Below, piece by piece: positions 15,267 to 24,102 of a DNA stretch of 64,000 nt. Position 1 is the stretch's first letter, and the number at the start of each line of letters is the position of its first letter. The DNA is from Dyadobacter chenwenxiniae (GTDB taxonomy: Bacteria > Bacteroidota > Bacteroidia > Cytophagales > Spirosomataceae): positions 5,084,001 to 5,148,000 of the forward strand of contig NZ_CP094997.1 of the NCBI RefSeq assembly GCF_022869785.1, written 5' to 3'. The notes beneath the pieces are model-generated. The model worked only from the letters and a program-made list of their open reading frames with translations, searched no databases and was not told the DNA's origin. A program made the translations under genes and the position numbers.

Positions 15267-18200
15267 TTACCCTTCCAAAACCAACTCCTCCCGCTGCTGC
15301 TTCTTGGCTTTCCGCTTTGCGAAGCGATCTTTTAGTTTATCCACAACGTAATAAACACTCGGAACCAGGAAGATCGTCAGCAGCAAGGAACTTGTCAGAC
15401 CACCGATAATCACCCAGGCCATGCCGTTTTTTACTTCGGCTCCGTCGCCGGAGGCTAGTGCGATCGGCAACATACCGGCGATCATGGCGATGGTGGTCAT
15501 CAGGATTGGGCGGAGGCGTTCTTTGCCGGCTTCTATCAATGCTTCTTTTAATGCGTGGCCTTCTTCTTTTAGTTGATTGGTAAAATCGACGATCAGGATC
15601 GCGTTTTTGGCTACTAATCCTAAAAGCATGATCATACCTACGATGGAGAAGATGGTTAGACTTTCCATGGTTAATGCCAATGCGGTTAATGCGCCGACTA
15701 GAGCGACCGGGATCGAGAATAATACTACGAATGGGTAAATGGTGCTTTCGTAAAGGGCCACCATGATCAGGTAAATGAGCACAATGCCGAGTACAAGCGC
15801 CAAGCCCAAGCTTCCGAATGCGTCGGCTTGGTTTTTCAGGTCACCGCGGTATTCGATGAAAACGCCTTCCGGAAGTTTAACACTGGCCATTTTGGCTTGA
15901 ATGTCGGCTCCGATAGAACCGGATGGACGTCCGATTACCTGTGAATTAATGCTGATGGAACCCAGACGGTCAATCCGTTGCAGCACGCTTTCGCCCATTC
16001 CTTCCTTGATGGTTGCGAATTGGGATAATTCAAATGCTTGTCCTGCACTGTTTACAAAACTCAGGTGACGGATATCGTCGGCGCTGGAACGGTTGAACTG
16101 GTCTAATGTGACCATAATGTCGTATTCCTTGCCATTTTCCTTGAATTTCGAACGGTCGTCGCCGCGGAATGCGGTTTGCAATGCAGCACCTACTTCGGCC
16201 GCGTTGATGCCCAGTTGCGACATTTTCTCACGATCCAATGACACGCCTACTTCCGGTTTCGGGTCGTCGACAGAATAATCTACGTTTGCGGTCCCCGGTA
16301 TCGATGCTACAACTTCTTTTACCTGCGCCGCAACTTTACGGATTGTCGGCATATCGGTCCCTTTTACCGCCACCTGGATCGGCGCCTGGTTGGCGTTACC
16401 CGTTATGGAAGTTGGGGCGACCGTTACTTTCACACCCGGAATTTGCAGGATTTCTTTTTGAATTTGTGTACCAAAATCTTCTGCTGACATTGGGCGCTCC
16501 GCTTTGTCAACCAGTTGAACAGTCAAATCGGCAATGTTACCGCTTGATGTCGTCCCCAAACCTGTGCTGCTATAACCCACATTGGTAAATACTTTGGTCA
16601 CTTCTTTCCGTGTCAAAAGCATTTTCTCGACGCGCTGCGCAACCTGGTTTGTCTGGTAAACGGACGCAGTCGGTGCCAGTTCAAGGGACACATTCAGCTC
16701 GCCACGGTCACTTTGCTGCATAAATGCTGCTCCGATAAAACCTGCCGGAACCAGAGCGATTGAACCGATAATCAATGCAAGAGAGCCAAGGAAAACGTAT
16801 CTTTTGTGACCTAAAACCCAGGTTAGCAAGCGGCCATATTCTTCCTTGATTCTGTCTAGGAAATTTTCAAAACCTATATTCAGCCTGCCCCAAAGGGTGT
16901 TTTTATCCAAAATTTCTATTTTACCAAAACGCGAAGCGAGAAGCGGTGTCAATGTAAAGGATACGAACAAGCTCATTAATGTCGAGAACACAACCACTAG
17001 GGAGAATTCTCTCAGGATGTTACCGATCAAGCCGGACGTCAACGCGAGCGGCACGAAAACCACGACGTCGACCAATGTTATCGCGAGGGCTGTGAAACCG
17101 ATTTCTGCACGTCCGTCCAATGCGGCCTGCCATCTGCTTTTGCCCATTTCCATGTGGCGGTTGATGTTTTCCAAAACCACAATGGAATCATCGACCAGGA
17201 TACCAACGACCAGCGAAAGGGCCATTAATGTCATTAAGTTGAGCGAAAAACCTAAAAGGCTCATTAAAATGAAGGTCGGGATCATTGAAGAAGGCAATGC
17301 TACGAGGATAAACATCGAGCTTCGGAAGCTGTGCAGGAACATTAACATCACGATCGATACGATCAAAATCGCAAGCCCAAGATCAAAAACCACGGCATCG
17401 GCTGAGGCCAATGTGTAAATGGATTGGTCGGATGCAATGTTGAACTTTAAGCCTGATGAAGCATATTGTTTTTCCAAAGTCGTTAAACGCTCGCGTGTCA
17501 ACTTGCTCACATCCACGGCATTGGCATCGGATTGCTTCTGAATTTGCAATGCGACCGAGGGCGCGCCATTAATATGGTTTACCGCGGTTGCATCGGCTGT
17601 GCCATCATATACTTCGGCAATGTCCTTCAAAAAGATCTGCCCACCGGTGCTGTTACGGCCTACGATTACGTTTCGGAGATTTTCAACGGTTGTCAGTTTC
17701 GCATCAAAACGGATCGAAAGCTGATCTTCCTGCGTTTTAACCTGACCGGCTGGATAGGAAGTGTTTGCATTACTAATCGCAGCGGAAACCTGTGCGATGG
17801 ACAAGCGATATGCTTTTAATTTATCCTGACTGATATTAACCTGAATCTGACGCTCCGTTCCACCAATAATGGTCACCTGGCCTACGCCGGTTACATTTGA
17901 AAGTTGCGGTTTCAGTTTGTCATCGATCAGGTCGTAAAGTGCTGAGGGGGCCATATTTGCTGTTACACCCATTCTCAAAACCGGGATTTCATCGGTTGAG
18001 AATTTGTTGATCACAGGGCGGTCGGCATCGTCGGGGAGCAATGAAATTACTTGCTCTACTTTGCGCTGTGCTTCCTGTTGTGCCAAATCGACACTGATGC
18101 CTTGTTTCAACTGGATAATCACTGAGGAAACCCCTTCCTGAGAAGTTGAATTGATCTGATCCAAACCTTCGATGGCCGAAACGGCGTCTTCAATGTGTTT

Positions 18201-18392
18201 GGTAACATTGGTTTCGACTTCGTCCGCAGCGGCACCGCGGTAAGTCGTCATCACACTCACAACATTAGCCTCAAATTTGGGCAACAAGTTGTAAGACAAT
18301 TGTTTATAACTGATCACACCAAATAGTATCAACACCGTGAATACTACTATGATGAAGAGCGGTCTTTTTACTGCTACTTCGGTGATTGACAT
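15267..18392 (-). CDS. RND efflux transporter, inner-membrane permease (HAE1/AcrB type)
   Basis: 1041 aa, normal for the family. An N-terminal transmembrane helix (about 12-30) is followed by the first porter domain, a six-helix bundle that includes GILVDDSIVVLENINRH (about residue 400; paired Asp needed for proton coupling), a second porter domain and a second helix bundle. It would pump small hydrophobic compounds using the proton gradient. It is last in the locus marR-tolC-mfp-rnd, 25 nt after the adaptor gene, so a complete tripartite pump is encoded. A lysine-rich cytoplasmic tail ends the protein. Confidence 0.93.
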   Translation of the reverse strand: MSITEVAVKRPLFIIVVFTVLILFGVISYKQLSYNLLPKFEANVVSVMTTYRGAAADEVETNVTKHIEDAVSAIEGLDQINSTSQEGVSSVIIQLKQGISVDLAQQEAQRKVEQVISLLPDDADRPVINKFSTDEIPVLRMGVTANMAPSALYDLIDDKLKPQLSNVTGVGQVTIIGGTERQIQVNISQDKLKAYRLSIAQVSAAISNANTSYPAGQVKTQEDQLSIRFDAKLTTVENLRNVIVGRNSTGGQIFLKDIAEVYDGTADATAVNHINGAPSVALQIQKQSDANAVDVSKLTRERLTTLEKQYASSGLKFNIASDQSIYTLASADAVVFDLGLAILIVSIVMLMFLHSFRSSMFILVALPSSMIPTFILMSLLGFSLNLMTLMALSLVVGILVDDSIVVLENINRHMEMGKSRWQAALDGRAEIGFTALAITLVDVVVFVPLALTSGLIGNILREFSLVVVFSTLMSLFVSFTLTPLLASRFGKIEILDKNTLWGRLNIGFENFLDRIKEEYGRLLTWVLGHKRYVFLGSLALIIGSIALVPAGFIGAAFMQQSDRGELNVSLELAPTASVYQTNQVAQRVEKMLLTRKEVTKVFTNVGYSSTGLGTTSSGNIADLTVQLVDKAERPMSAEDFGTQIQKEILQIPGVKVTVAPTSITGNANQAPIQVAVKGTDMPTIRKVAAQVKEVVASIPGTANVDYSVDDPKPEVGVSLDREKMSQLGINAAEVGAALQTAFRGDDRSKFKENGKEYDIMVTLDQFNRSSADDIRHLSFVNSAGQAFELSQFATIKEGMGESVLQRIDRLGSISINSQVIGRPSGSIGADIQAKMASVKLPEGVFIEYRGDLKNQADAFGSLGLALVLGIVLIYLIMVALYESTIYPFVVLFSIPVALVGALTALALTMESLTIFSIVGMIMLLGLVAKNAILIVDFTNQLKEEGHALKEALIEAGKERLRPILMTTIAMIAGMLPIALASGDGAEVKNGMAWVIIGGLTSSLLLTIFLVPSVYYVVDKLKDRFAKRKAKKQQREELVLEG

Positions 18393-18417
18393 ATTCTTAT
18401 TCGTTTACTGATGAAAA

Positions 18418-19470
18418 CTATTTGGTAACATTAACCGCCGCACCTTCGCTCAGGTTGATCTGTCCGGTTGTGATCACCGTTTCGCCCGATTTCAGACCCG
18501 ACAAAACTTCTATGTTATCGCCCAATTCGCGGCCCACCTGGATTTTGCGTTGTTTGGCAACACCATTCTCAACCGTGTACACATAAGGATTGCGAACGCT
18601 TTCCACCAATGCACTTCTCGGGATCAGCAATGCCTGCTGGCTGCTTTTTTGGCTAAATTCAACACTTACAAATGTTCCTGCCCGTAACTGACTGGAATTT
18701 TTGATCACAATCTCCACCGGATAATTGTGCGATTCGTCGCCCTGTGGGGCAATGTAAGAGATCACTCCGTCGATTTTTTTATCCGGGAAAATGCTGGATC
18801 CAACCTTTACGTGCTGACCTTCTTTCAATTTGTAAACATCATTTTCAGAGATCATCACTTGCACTTTCAGGCGCGAAACGTCCAGGATCGTTCCCAGCGA
18901 AGTCCCTACATTCACAAACTCCCCCGGCTCAATGTTCTTTTTGATCACGCGACCGCTGATCGGTGCCTCAATGGATGCATCATTGATCTGTTGTTTGATC
19001 TGCTCGGCCTGGTTCAATGCGTTTTCATAATTGTATTTTGTATCGTTCACCTGCACTTCTGTCGCTGCATTTCCTGCCAAAAGCTTGTTGTAACGATCCG
19101 TATCTTTTTTCAATTTGTTGATATTGAGCTCAGTGGCTTGTAACGAAAGCTCTTTCAATTTGCTATCCACCTTCACCAGTGTTGCGCCTTGCGATACGTA
19201 GGTTCCGAGGTCATATTTAACAGTCATAACCTTTCCGGCGGACGTCGCCATGATTTCAGCCTGTTTGAACGGGATCAAACTTCCCGTACGAACCAGCTGC
19301 TGATCCGTGCTGCCTTCTTTTACAGAAACAGCGGTCACCGGAATGGTCACATTTTTGTTATCCGGCATTACTTTCTTAGCGTCCATTTTGGACTTGTTGG
19401 CCACCAAACGAAATCCGATCAGTATCCCGATGATTGCGATGGAGCCGATGATGATGAGTTTTCTTTTCAT
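18418..19470 (-). CDS. RND efflux periplasmic adaptor subunit
   Basis: 350 aa membrane-fusion protein. A single N-terminal helix (about 5-23) anchors it; lipoyl-like halves and a helical hairpin (about 90-160) follow, then beta-barrel and membrane-proximal domains with GTFVSVEFS and SALVESVRNPYVYTVENG. It bridges the permease and the TolC-type channel. The gene starts 85 nt after the tolC stop. Its upstream leader contains the 8-bp repeat at 19481-19509, only about 10 nt from the start codon. Confidence 0.92.
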   Translation of the reverse strand: MKRKLIIIGSIAIIGILIGFRLVANKSKMDAKKVMPDNKNVTIPVTAVSVKEGSTDQQLVRTGSLIPFKQAEIMATSAGKVMTVKYDLGTYVSQGATLVKVDSKLKELSLQATELNINKLKKDTDRYNKLLAGNAATEVQVNDTKYNYENALNQAEQIKQQINDASIEAPISGRVIKKNIEPGEFVNVGTSLGTILDVSRLKVQVMISENDVYKLKEGQHVKVGSSIFPDKKIDGVISYIAPQGDESHNYPVEIVIKNSSQLRAGTFVSVEFSQKSSQQALLIPRSALVESVRNPYVYTVENGVAKQRKIQVGRELGDNIEVLSGLKSGETVITTGQINLSEGAAVNVTK

Positions 19471-19480
19471 CTTTAATGTT

Positions 19481-19509
19481 GAATGACTGAATGAGTGAAT
19501 GAGTGAATG
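19481..19509. repeat. GAATGAGT microsatellite in the adaptor gene leader
   Basis: About 3.6 copies of an 8-bp unit (GAATGACT, then GAATGAGT twice, then GAATG) lie 10-39 nt upstream of the adaptor start codon on its coding-strand side. Slippage would change leader length. Confidence 0.6.
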
Positions 19510-19555
19510 TTTTTTGATTGACTATTAATGATCAACAATGACTATTGCTAACCTT

Positions 19556-20887
19556 CTAAGGTAGTGCTGTATAGAAGTCGTTTAAGCTGCCTTGGGACTG
19601 TTCTATTCCTAGTTTGGCCTGGTAATAGCTTAGCATGGAATTGATGTAGTTGCTTTGCGCTTCTTTATAAGATGTTTCTGCGTTCAGCAGGTCCGATAAT
19701 GTTACGGTTCCTTCTCTGTATTGCAGGGTCGTCACATCGTAAACCTCTTTCGCCAAAGTCACATTGCTTTCGTCGTTGCCGAGGTTCAGTTTTGCTTTTT
19801 GAAGCTGCGTGGTGGCGTTGTGATTTTGAAGTTCGTAGTTCTGGACATTCAATTTCAGCTGCTCATTTTGTGTCAAAAGATTCAGGTCGGCTTGCTTGTA
19901 TTGCGCATCTCTTCTGAAACTATCAAAAATTGGGATAGAAAGTTTTACACCAATTGCCCCGAAGCTGAACCAGTTGCCCCAGGATTCGCCCAGGTTTTGA
20001 CCCAACGATTGCATACCATATCGGCCGTAAACGGACAACTTAGGCAGATAACCTGCTTTAATCCGCTCTTTTTCCAAGGACTGCAACTGCATATTGACGT
20101 TCTGAATTTTGAAGTCTGTAAGGTTAGCAACGTCTAATTTCTCCGGCTCTACCAATTTGAAAGGCTGACTTAACGGGTTGTCGGTCAATTCCAATTGCTC
20201 GGCCAACGGCATGCCCATTTGGAACTTCAACTGATTTTGAGCCAGTATCAAATTGCTTTCCGCGAGAGTAAGTTGCGATTTAATGTTGTTCAAACTGACT
20301 TGCGTACGGTCAAAATCCACTTTTTTGATAACCCCATTATCCAGTTGCAGCTTTAAAGTGCCGAGGATCTGCTGTGTTTTTTCAAGGTTATCTCTTAAAA
20401 GGTCGATTTGCGCCTGGGTGACAAAAACCTGATAATAGGCGTCCGTAACATTAAAAATGATCGTCTCTTTTGTTTTCTGCGCATTCAGTGCGGCGTTTTC
20501 AAGGTTAGGCTTATTGGCCTTAATGCCGACCAGCAATGCCTGGTCAAAAATCACCTGATCCGCCTGTGCAGAAACGTTGGTCGAATATTTTGTTCCCAGG
20601 GCAACGCGGCGATCTTCTCCGCCAAAAAGCGCTCCCGGTAACACGGTCGACTGGAGCTTAATGTTATCATCAAGCGCGCCGCTACCCGCAACTTGCGGCA
20701 GGTAACCCGCTAAGGCCTCTCGACCCTGCTGCATGGCAATGCTCTCTTTATATTGCGCAATCTTAACGTTGCCATTGTTCTTGATCCCGTAAGCAATGCA
20801 ATCTTTCAGACTCAGGCGCGTTTGCGCCCACGAAGGCCCGGCCGTCGCAACGAATGCCAGCATTGCTATGATCCATTTACTTTTCAT
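19556..20887 (-). CDS. TolC family outer-membrane efflux protein
   Basis: 443 aa. The signal peptide (1-21, ending WAQ) precedes two repeated coiled-coil/beta halves typical of TolC/OprM. Motifs include LSLKDCIAYGIKNN at the N terminus and REGTVTLSDLLNAETSYKEAQ near the C terminus. It forms the outer-membrane exit channel of the neighbouring RND pump. The 87-nt gap from marR contains a palindromic operator candidate (20944-20957), suggesting its own regulated promoter. Confidence 0.92.
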   Translation of the reverse strand: MKSKWIIAMLAFVATAGPSWAQTRLSLKDCIAYGIKNNGNVKIAQYKESIAMQQGREALAGYLPQVAGSGALDDNIKLQSTVLPGALFGGEDRRVALGTKYSTNVSAQADQVIFDQALLVGIKANKPNLENAALNAQKTKETIIFNVTDAYYQVFVTQAQIDLLRDNLEKTQQILGTLKLQLDNGVIKKVDFDRTQVSLNNIKSQLTLAESNLILAQNQLKFQMGMPLAEQLELTDNPLSQPFKLVEPEKLDVANLTDFKIQNVNMQLQSLEKERIKAGYLPKLSVYGRYGMQSLGQNLGESWGNWFSFGAIGVKLSIPIFDSFRRDAQYKQADLNLLTQNEQLKLNVQNYELQNHNATTQLQKAKLNLGNDESNVTLAKEVYDVTTLQYREGTVTLSDLLNAETSYKEAQSNYINSMLSYYQAKLGIEQSQGSLNDFYTALP

Positions 20888-20943
20888 CTTTTCTGTTTAT
20901 TAGTTATTTGTGGCTAATGCTACATTTAGTTGATAGGTCTACT

Positions 20944-20957
20944 GGTGATATATCAAC
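20944..20957. promoter_or_regulatory. MarR operator candidate upstream of tolC
   Basis: GGTGATATATCAAC contains the 10-bp perfect palindrome TGATATATCA and matches the site upstream of marR (GTTGACGTATCAAC). A further half-site GTTGATA lies at 20929-20935. The position is 57-70 nt before the tolC start codon on the minus strand. Confidence 0.6.
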
Positions 20958-20974
20958 TATTTATTTAAAAAATT

Positions 20975-21445
20975 TTACTTTTCTGCTATGGCCGCAACTC
21001 TGTCCAGATAACCCATGAACGTCTTACGTTCCTCCTCGGTGAAATGCTCCATTACGCGATTATCGAATGCAATTACCAACGCTTGAATGCGCTCACAGAC
21101 AAATTTCCCACTCGGCGTCAATGTTACCAGATTCTTTCTTTTATCCTCAATATCACTCTCAATCTTCAAGAATCCATCTTTATGCAATGTCTGCACAGAA
21201 CGCTGAATTCCGGCTTTATCCTTTTGCAGCACATTGGCAATGTCCTGCTGTGTCATGGCATGTTCTTGAAAATACACAACCATCAGAATTGGCAGTTGCT
21301 CCGCCAGCACCGGAATGCCCTCCTGCACCAGCTGCGCATTCATTTTTTTGAAAACAATCTTCGTCACAACTCCCAGCTTAAATTGAAGGGAGTTCTTCAT
21401 CTCTTCTTTAATGTTTAGGAAAAATTTTGGATGTGTTGTAGTCAT
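20975..21445 (-). CDS. MarR family transcriptional regulator
   Basis: 156 aa from the ATG at 21445 (MTTTHPKFF); the frame is open five codons further. The winged helix-turn-helix region is TQQDIANVLQKDKAGIQRSVQTLHKDGFLKIESDIEDKRKNLVTLT, with the usual D-x-R beta-wing (DKRK). It probably represses the divergent-free, co-oriented tolC-mfp-rnd genes and itself, through the two GTTGA(N4)TCAAC-type sites. The inducer is unknown. Confidence 0.88.
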   Translation of the reverse strand: MTTTHPKFFLNIKEEMKNSLQFKLGVVTKIVFKKMNAQLVQEGIPVLAEQLPILMVVYFQEHAMTQQDIANVLQKDKAGIQRSVQTLHKDGFLKIESDIEDKRKNLVTLTPSGKFVCERIQALVIAFDNRVMEHFTEEERKTFMGYLDRVAAIAEK

Positions 21446-21463
21446 GGTGCAAATGTACATTAC

Positions 21464-21477
21464 GTTGACGTATCAAC
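21464..21477. promoter_or_regulatory. MarR operator candidate upstream of marR
   Basis: GTTGACGTATCAAC has exact 5-bp arms GTTGA and TCAAC with a CGTA centre, 19-32 nt upstream of the marR start. It shares the TGA(N4)TCA framework with the site at 20944-20957. Confidence 0.6.
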
Positions 21478-21480
21478 CAA

Positions 21481-21528
21481 ATGTCCTTTAAAAAAGTTTT
21501 TGTTTCCAAAAACTTTTTTAAAGGACAT
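21481..21528. terminator. perfect 22-bp hairpin between the M48 gene and marR
   Basis: Arms 21481-21502 and 21507-21528 are exact reverse complements (ATGTCCTTTAAAAAAG... ) with a TTTC loop. It lies 23 nt past the M48 gene stop and would terminate it. It could also insulate the marR operator region. Confidence 0.75.
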
Positions 21529-21550
21529 CAGTCAGGAGTTTAAAGCAATG

Positions 21551-23020
21551 TTATCTGCCTAGTGTTTTGATCAGCATTCCTTTTGTCACTTTGTCGGAAA
21601 GCGACATGCCGTTCATGATCGCCAGCTCGTCCATTTGCTTATCCTGCTGGTTGTTGTCTTTCAATGCGTCTTTGAGCGAGCCGTCGCGTTGCACGGTTTT
21701 GATCCGGATGCGGTCGGGCTGGCGGTTAATGATGTTTCCGTCTGTTACCGATTTGAAACCCTGTGCGATTGACTTAAACTGGTTCACGCTCCCTCCAAAA
21801 TTGGCAGCCGCAGCAACCCCGTGGATCGCATAAATATTGCCGCCATATTGGATCAGCCATGAAGCAACTTGTATTGAATTCTGCGTCGGAGCGGCTTGCT
21901 GGCCGGTTTCCGATTGCGCTGCTTGTGTTGAAATCATGACGATGGCCTGATTGCCATTAATCGTTGTTTTCTCATTTTCAGAGACTTGCAAGCCATAATT
22001 TTTTACCGTAGCCTGGGCCGCCTCTTCTAATGTTTTGCCCGGTGCGATTGTAAAAATCACCATCGACTTTCCATCTTTCGCTCCCATTTGGAATTGCGCC
22101 GGCGAGTTTTCATACTGCCATCCGCTTGGAACCGGGAACTGTAATTTCAGGTCAGGATGGTAAAAAGTGTTATTTTCAACGAAGCCTTGTTTTGGATCGG
22201 TGCCATATATAATGCCTTCGATTTTACGCAAATATGTATCGCGGTTGACATTGTATTTGCCTGGATTAGCCTTTTGATATTCCGTCGCCAGCTTTTGCAC
22301 TTTTGCCTGTCTGCCGCCCGGATCAGGGTGAGTTGATTGAAAAGTAGGGATCGCCTGGCCGCTTTTTTCACTGATTTTTTTCAATGTACCAAAGAAATCG
22401 GCCATCTCGTGCGCATCGTATCCGATCTTGCTTGAGTACTCCACACCAATTTTATCCGATTCAGTTTCGTGATCACGGCTATAACTCAGCAATAATAATC
22501 CAAGCGCCTGCTGCGTCTGATCTGCCATTCCGCGGACGGTTTCTGAAAGGACCATTCCGGCCATCAAACCTACTTGGCCAAAGATTTGTGAAGTCTGTTG
22601 GCGCGCTGAGTGCCTTGCCGTAATGTGGCCAATCTCGTGACCCAAAACGCCAGCGAATTCTGCCTCATTATTAAAGTGCGCCATAATCCCCCTAGTAAAG
22701 TATACGTAACCGCCAGGCACAGCGAATGCGTTAACCACGGGCGAGTCCACAATAAAGAATTGATAGGGTAATTCAGGTCTGTGAGAAACGTTTGCCATGG
22801 CTTTTCCTTTCTCATTAATAAAGGCATTCAGGTTTTTATCGTCATAAATACCCATTGTAGCCACAATTGAAGGGTGGGATTCTGCGCCAAGCGCTATTTC
22901 CTTTTCTTTGGACATAAAGATAATTTCCTTCTTACCGGTAACCGGATTTTTGGAGCAACTGGATAGAAACCCTGCACTGACAAGGCAGAGGAGCATGTGA
23001 AATTGAAATTTCATTTTCAT
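21551..23020 (-). CDS. M48 family metalloprotease, lipoprotein
   Basis: 489 aa. The signal peptide ends at a lipobox LSSC (Cys about 22), followed by SKNPVTGKKE, a typical start for BepA/YfgC-like M48 peptidases. The zinc motif HEIGH (GHEIGHITARHSARQ) and the downstream Glu in ETESDKIGVEY supply the metal ligands. A C-terminal roughly 200-aa extension includes a DUF-like domain with FTIAPGKTLEEAAQ. It probably performs quality control of outer-membrane proteins in the periplasm. Monocistronic; the divergent acyltransferase gene starts 212 nt away. Confidence 0.9.
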   Translation of the reverse strand: MKMKFQFHMLLCLVSAGFLSSCSKNPVTGKKEIIFMSKEKEIALGAESHPSIVATMGIYDDKNLNAFINEKGKAMANVSHRPELPYQFFIVDSPVVNAFAVPGGYVYFTRGIMAHFNNEAEFAGVLGHEIGHITARHSARQQTSQIFGQVGLMAGMVLSETVRGMADQTQQALGLLLLSYSRDHETESDKIGVEYSSKIGYDAHEMADFFGTLKKISEKSGQAIPTFQSTHPDPGGRQAKVQKLATEYQKANPGKYNVNRDTYLRKIEGIIYGTDPKQGFVENNTFYHPDLKLQFPVPSGWQYENSPAQFQMGAKDGKSMVIFTIAPGKTLEEAAQATVKNYGLQVSENEKTTINGNQAIVMISTQAAQSETGQQAAPTQNSIQVASWLIQYGGNIYAIHGVAAAANFGGSVNQFKSIAQGFKSVTDGNIINRQPDRIRIKTVQRDGSLKDALKDNNQQDKQMDELAIMNGMSLSDKVTKGMLIKTLGR

Positions 23021-23232
23021 AAAATTATTAAGAGAAAGACTATTACCAGAGAGTTGGTCAAATTTAAAACTTTTACGAAAGAATCATGCCAAGACGTATA
23101 ATCAAACCCGGACTGAAAACTAAATATATTTTACATTAACTATGCGAATTATCTAAATTACGAGAAATTGGTATGAAAGTTGTCCACCCGTTTTGATTCG
23201 CATTCCAAGACAACTGAAATTACATTTACACT

Positions 23233-24051
23233 ATGGATTTAAAGAAAAGTACTTTTAGTTTACTTCCTTCCTGGTTAGTGCGATTCGACTTTTTTGGACT
23301 TTTTGAGCAAGACCCTTTCGGTAACTACTTGATTTTTAAGCGCATTATTATTTTTATCATTGGCTGGTTTACTTATTACAGATATACGGCAGTTAACAAA
23401 ATTGAAATTATAGGAAGCGACCAGCTTATTGAGCTTCCAGACAATGGTGTACTCTTTCTATCCAATCATCAAACCTACTTCGCGGACGTAATTGCTTTTT
23501 ACCATATTTTTTGTGCATCTAAATGGGGTTATAAGGGTACTATTTCTCCCCCATTTTATCTGTTTTCTCCACGCGCAAGATGCTATTATGTTGCCGCTTC
23601 TGAAACTATGAAAGAAGGGATTTTGCCCAAATTGTTCAGCATCGGCGGCGCGATTACCATTGATCGTTCCTGGCGCGCGAATGGTGAAAATGTGAAGCGG
23701 CAACTGGATAATGCTGCGCAAGATAAAATCGGAATGGGTCTTAAACATGGCTGGGTCGTGAGTTTTCCGCAGGGCACAACAAAACCATACGCGCCAGTAC
23801 GCAAGGGAACGGCACATTTGATCAAAGACCATCAACCCATCGTAATTCCGGTCGTTATCAATGGTTTTAGAAGGGCATTTGATAAAAAAGGTTTGCGGTT
23901 TAAGAAAAGGAACACGAAGCTTACCGTGCATTTCAAACCGCCTATGCATTTTCTACCGGACGAATCCCTGGAAAGCATGATTGAACGCGTCACCAAGGCG
24001 ATTGAACAGGATGCGCCGAAAGACGGCCCGGCAGCTATTCCGGTCGTGTGA
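23233..24051 (+). CDS. 1-acyl-sn-glycerol-3-phosphate acyltransferase-like protein
   Basis: 272 aa PlsC/LPLAT-family protein. The catalytic H(X4)D motif is NHQTYFAD (about 77-84) and a later FPQGTTKP stands for the FPEGTR block III, with Gln for Glu. One hydrophobic N-terminal segment (about 36-53) suggests membrane association. It would acylate lysophosphatidate or a related lipid acceptor. The gene stands alone, with the epimerase gene 51 nt downstream, possibly co-transcribed. Substrate not assignable. Confidence 0.85.
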   Translation: MDLKKSTFSLLPSWLVRFDFFGLFEQDPFGNYLIFKRIIIFIIGWFTYYRYTAVNKIEIIGSDQLIELPDNGVLFLSNHQTYFADVIAFYHIFCASKWGYKGTISPPFYLFSPRARCYYVAASETMKEGILPKLFSIGGAITIDRSWRANGENVKRQLDNAAQDKIGMGLKHGWVVSFPQGTTKPYAPVRKGTAHLIKDHQPIVIPVVINGFRRAFDKKGLRFKKRNTKLTVHFKPPMHFLPDESLESMIERVTKAIEQDAPKDGPAAIPVV

Positions 24052-24102
24052 CATCCGTAATTGTGTTCTGCACGTAAGTAAAGTCTCGACATCCCACACA
24101 AA

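Noticed and set aside
16846..17418. 190-codon plus-strand open frame inside the RND pump gene
   Set aside because: It is fully contained in a strongly conserved gene on the other strand, and its Thr/Ser/Asn/Lys-rich translation is typical of an antisense shadow.
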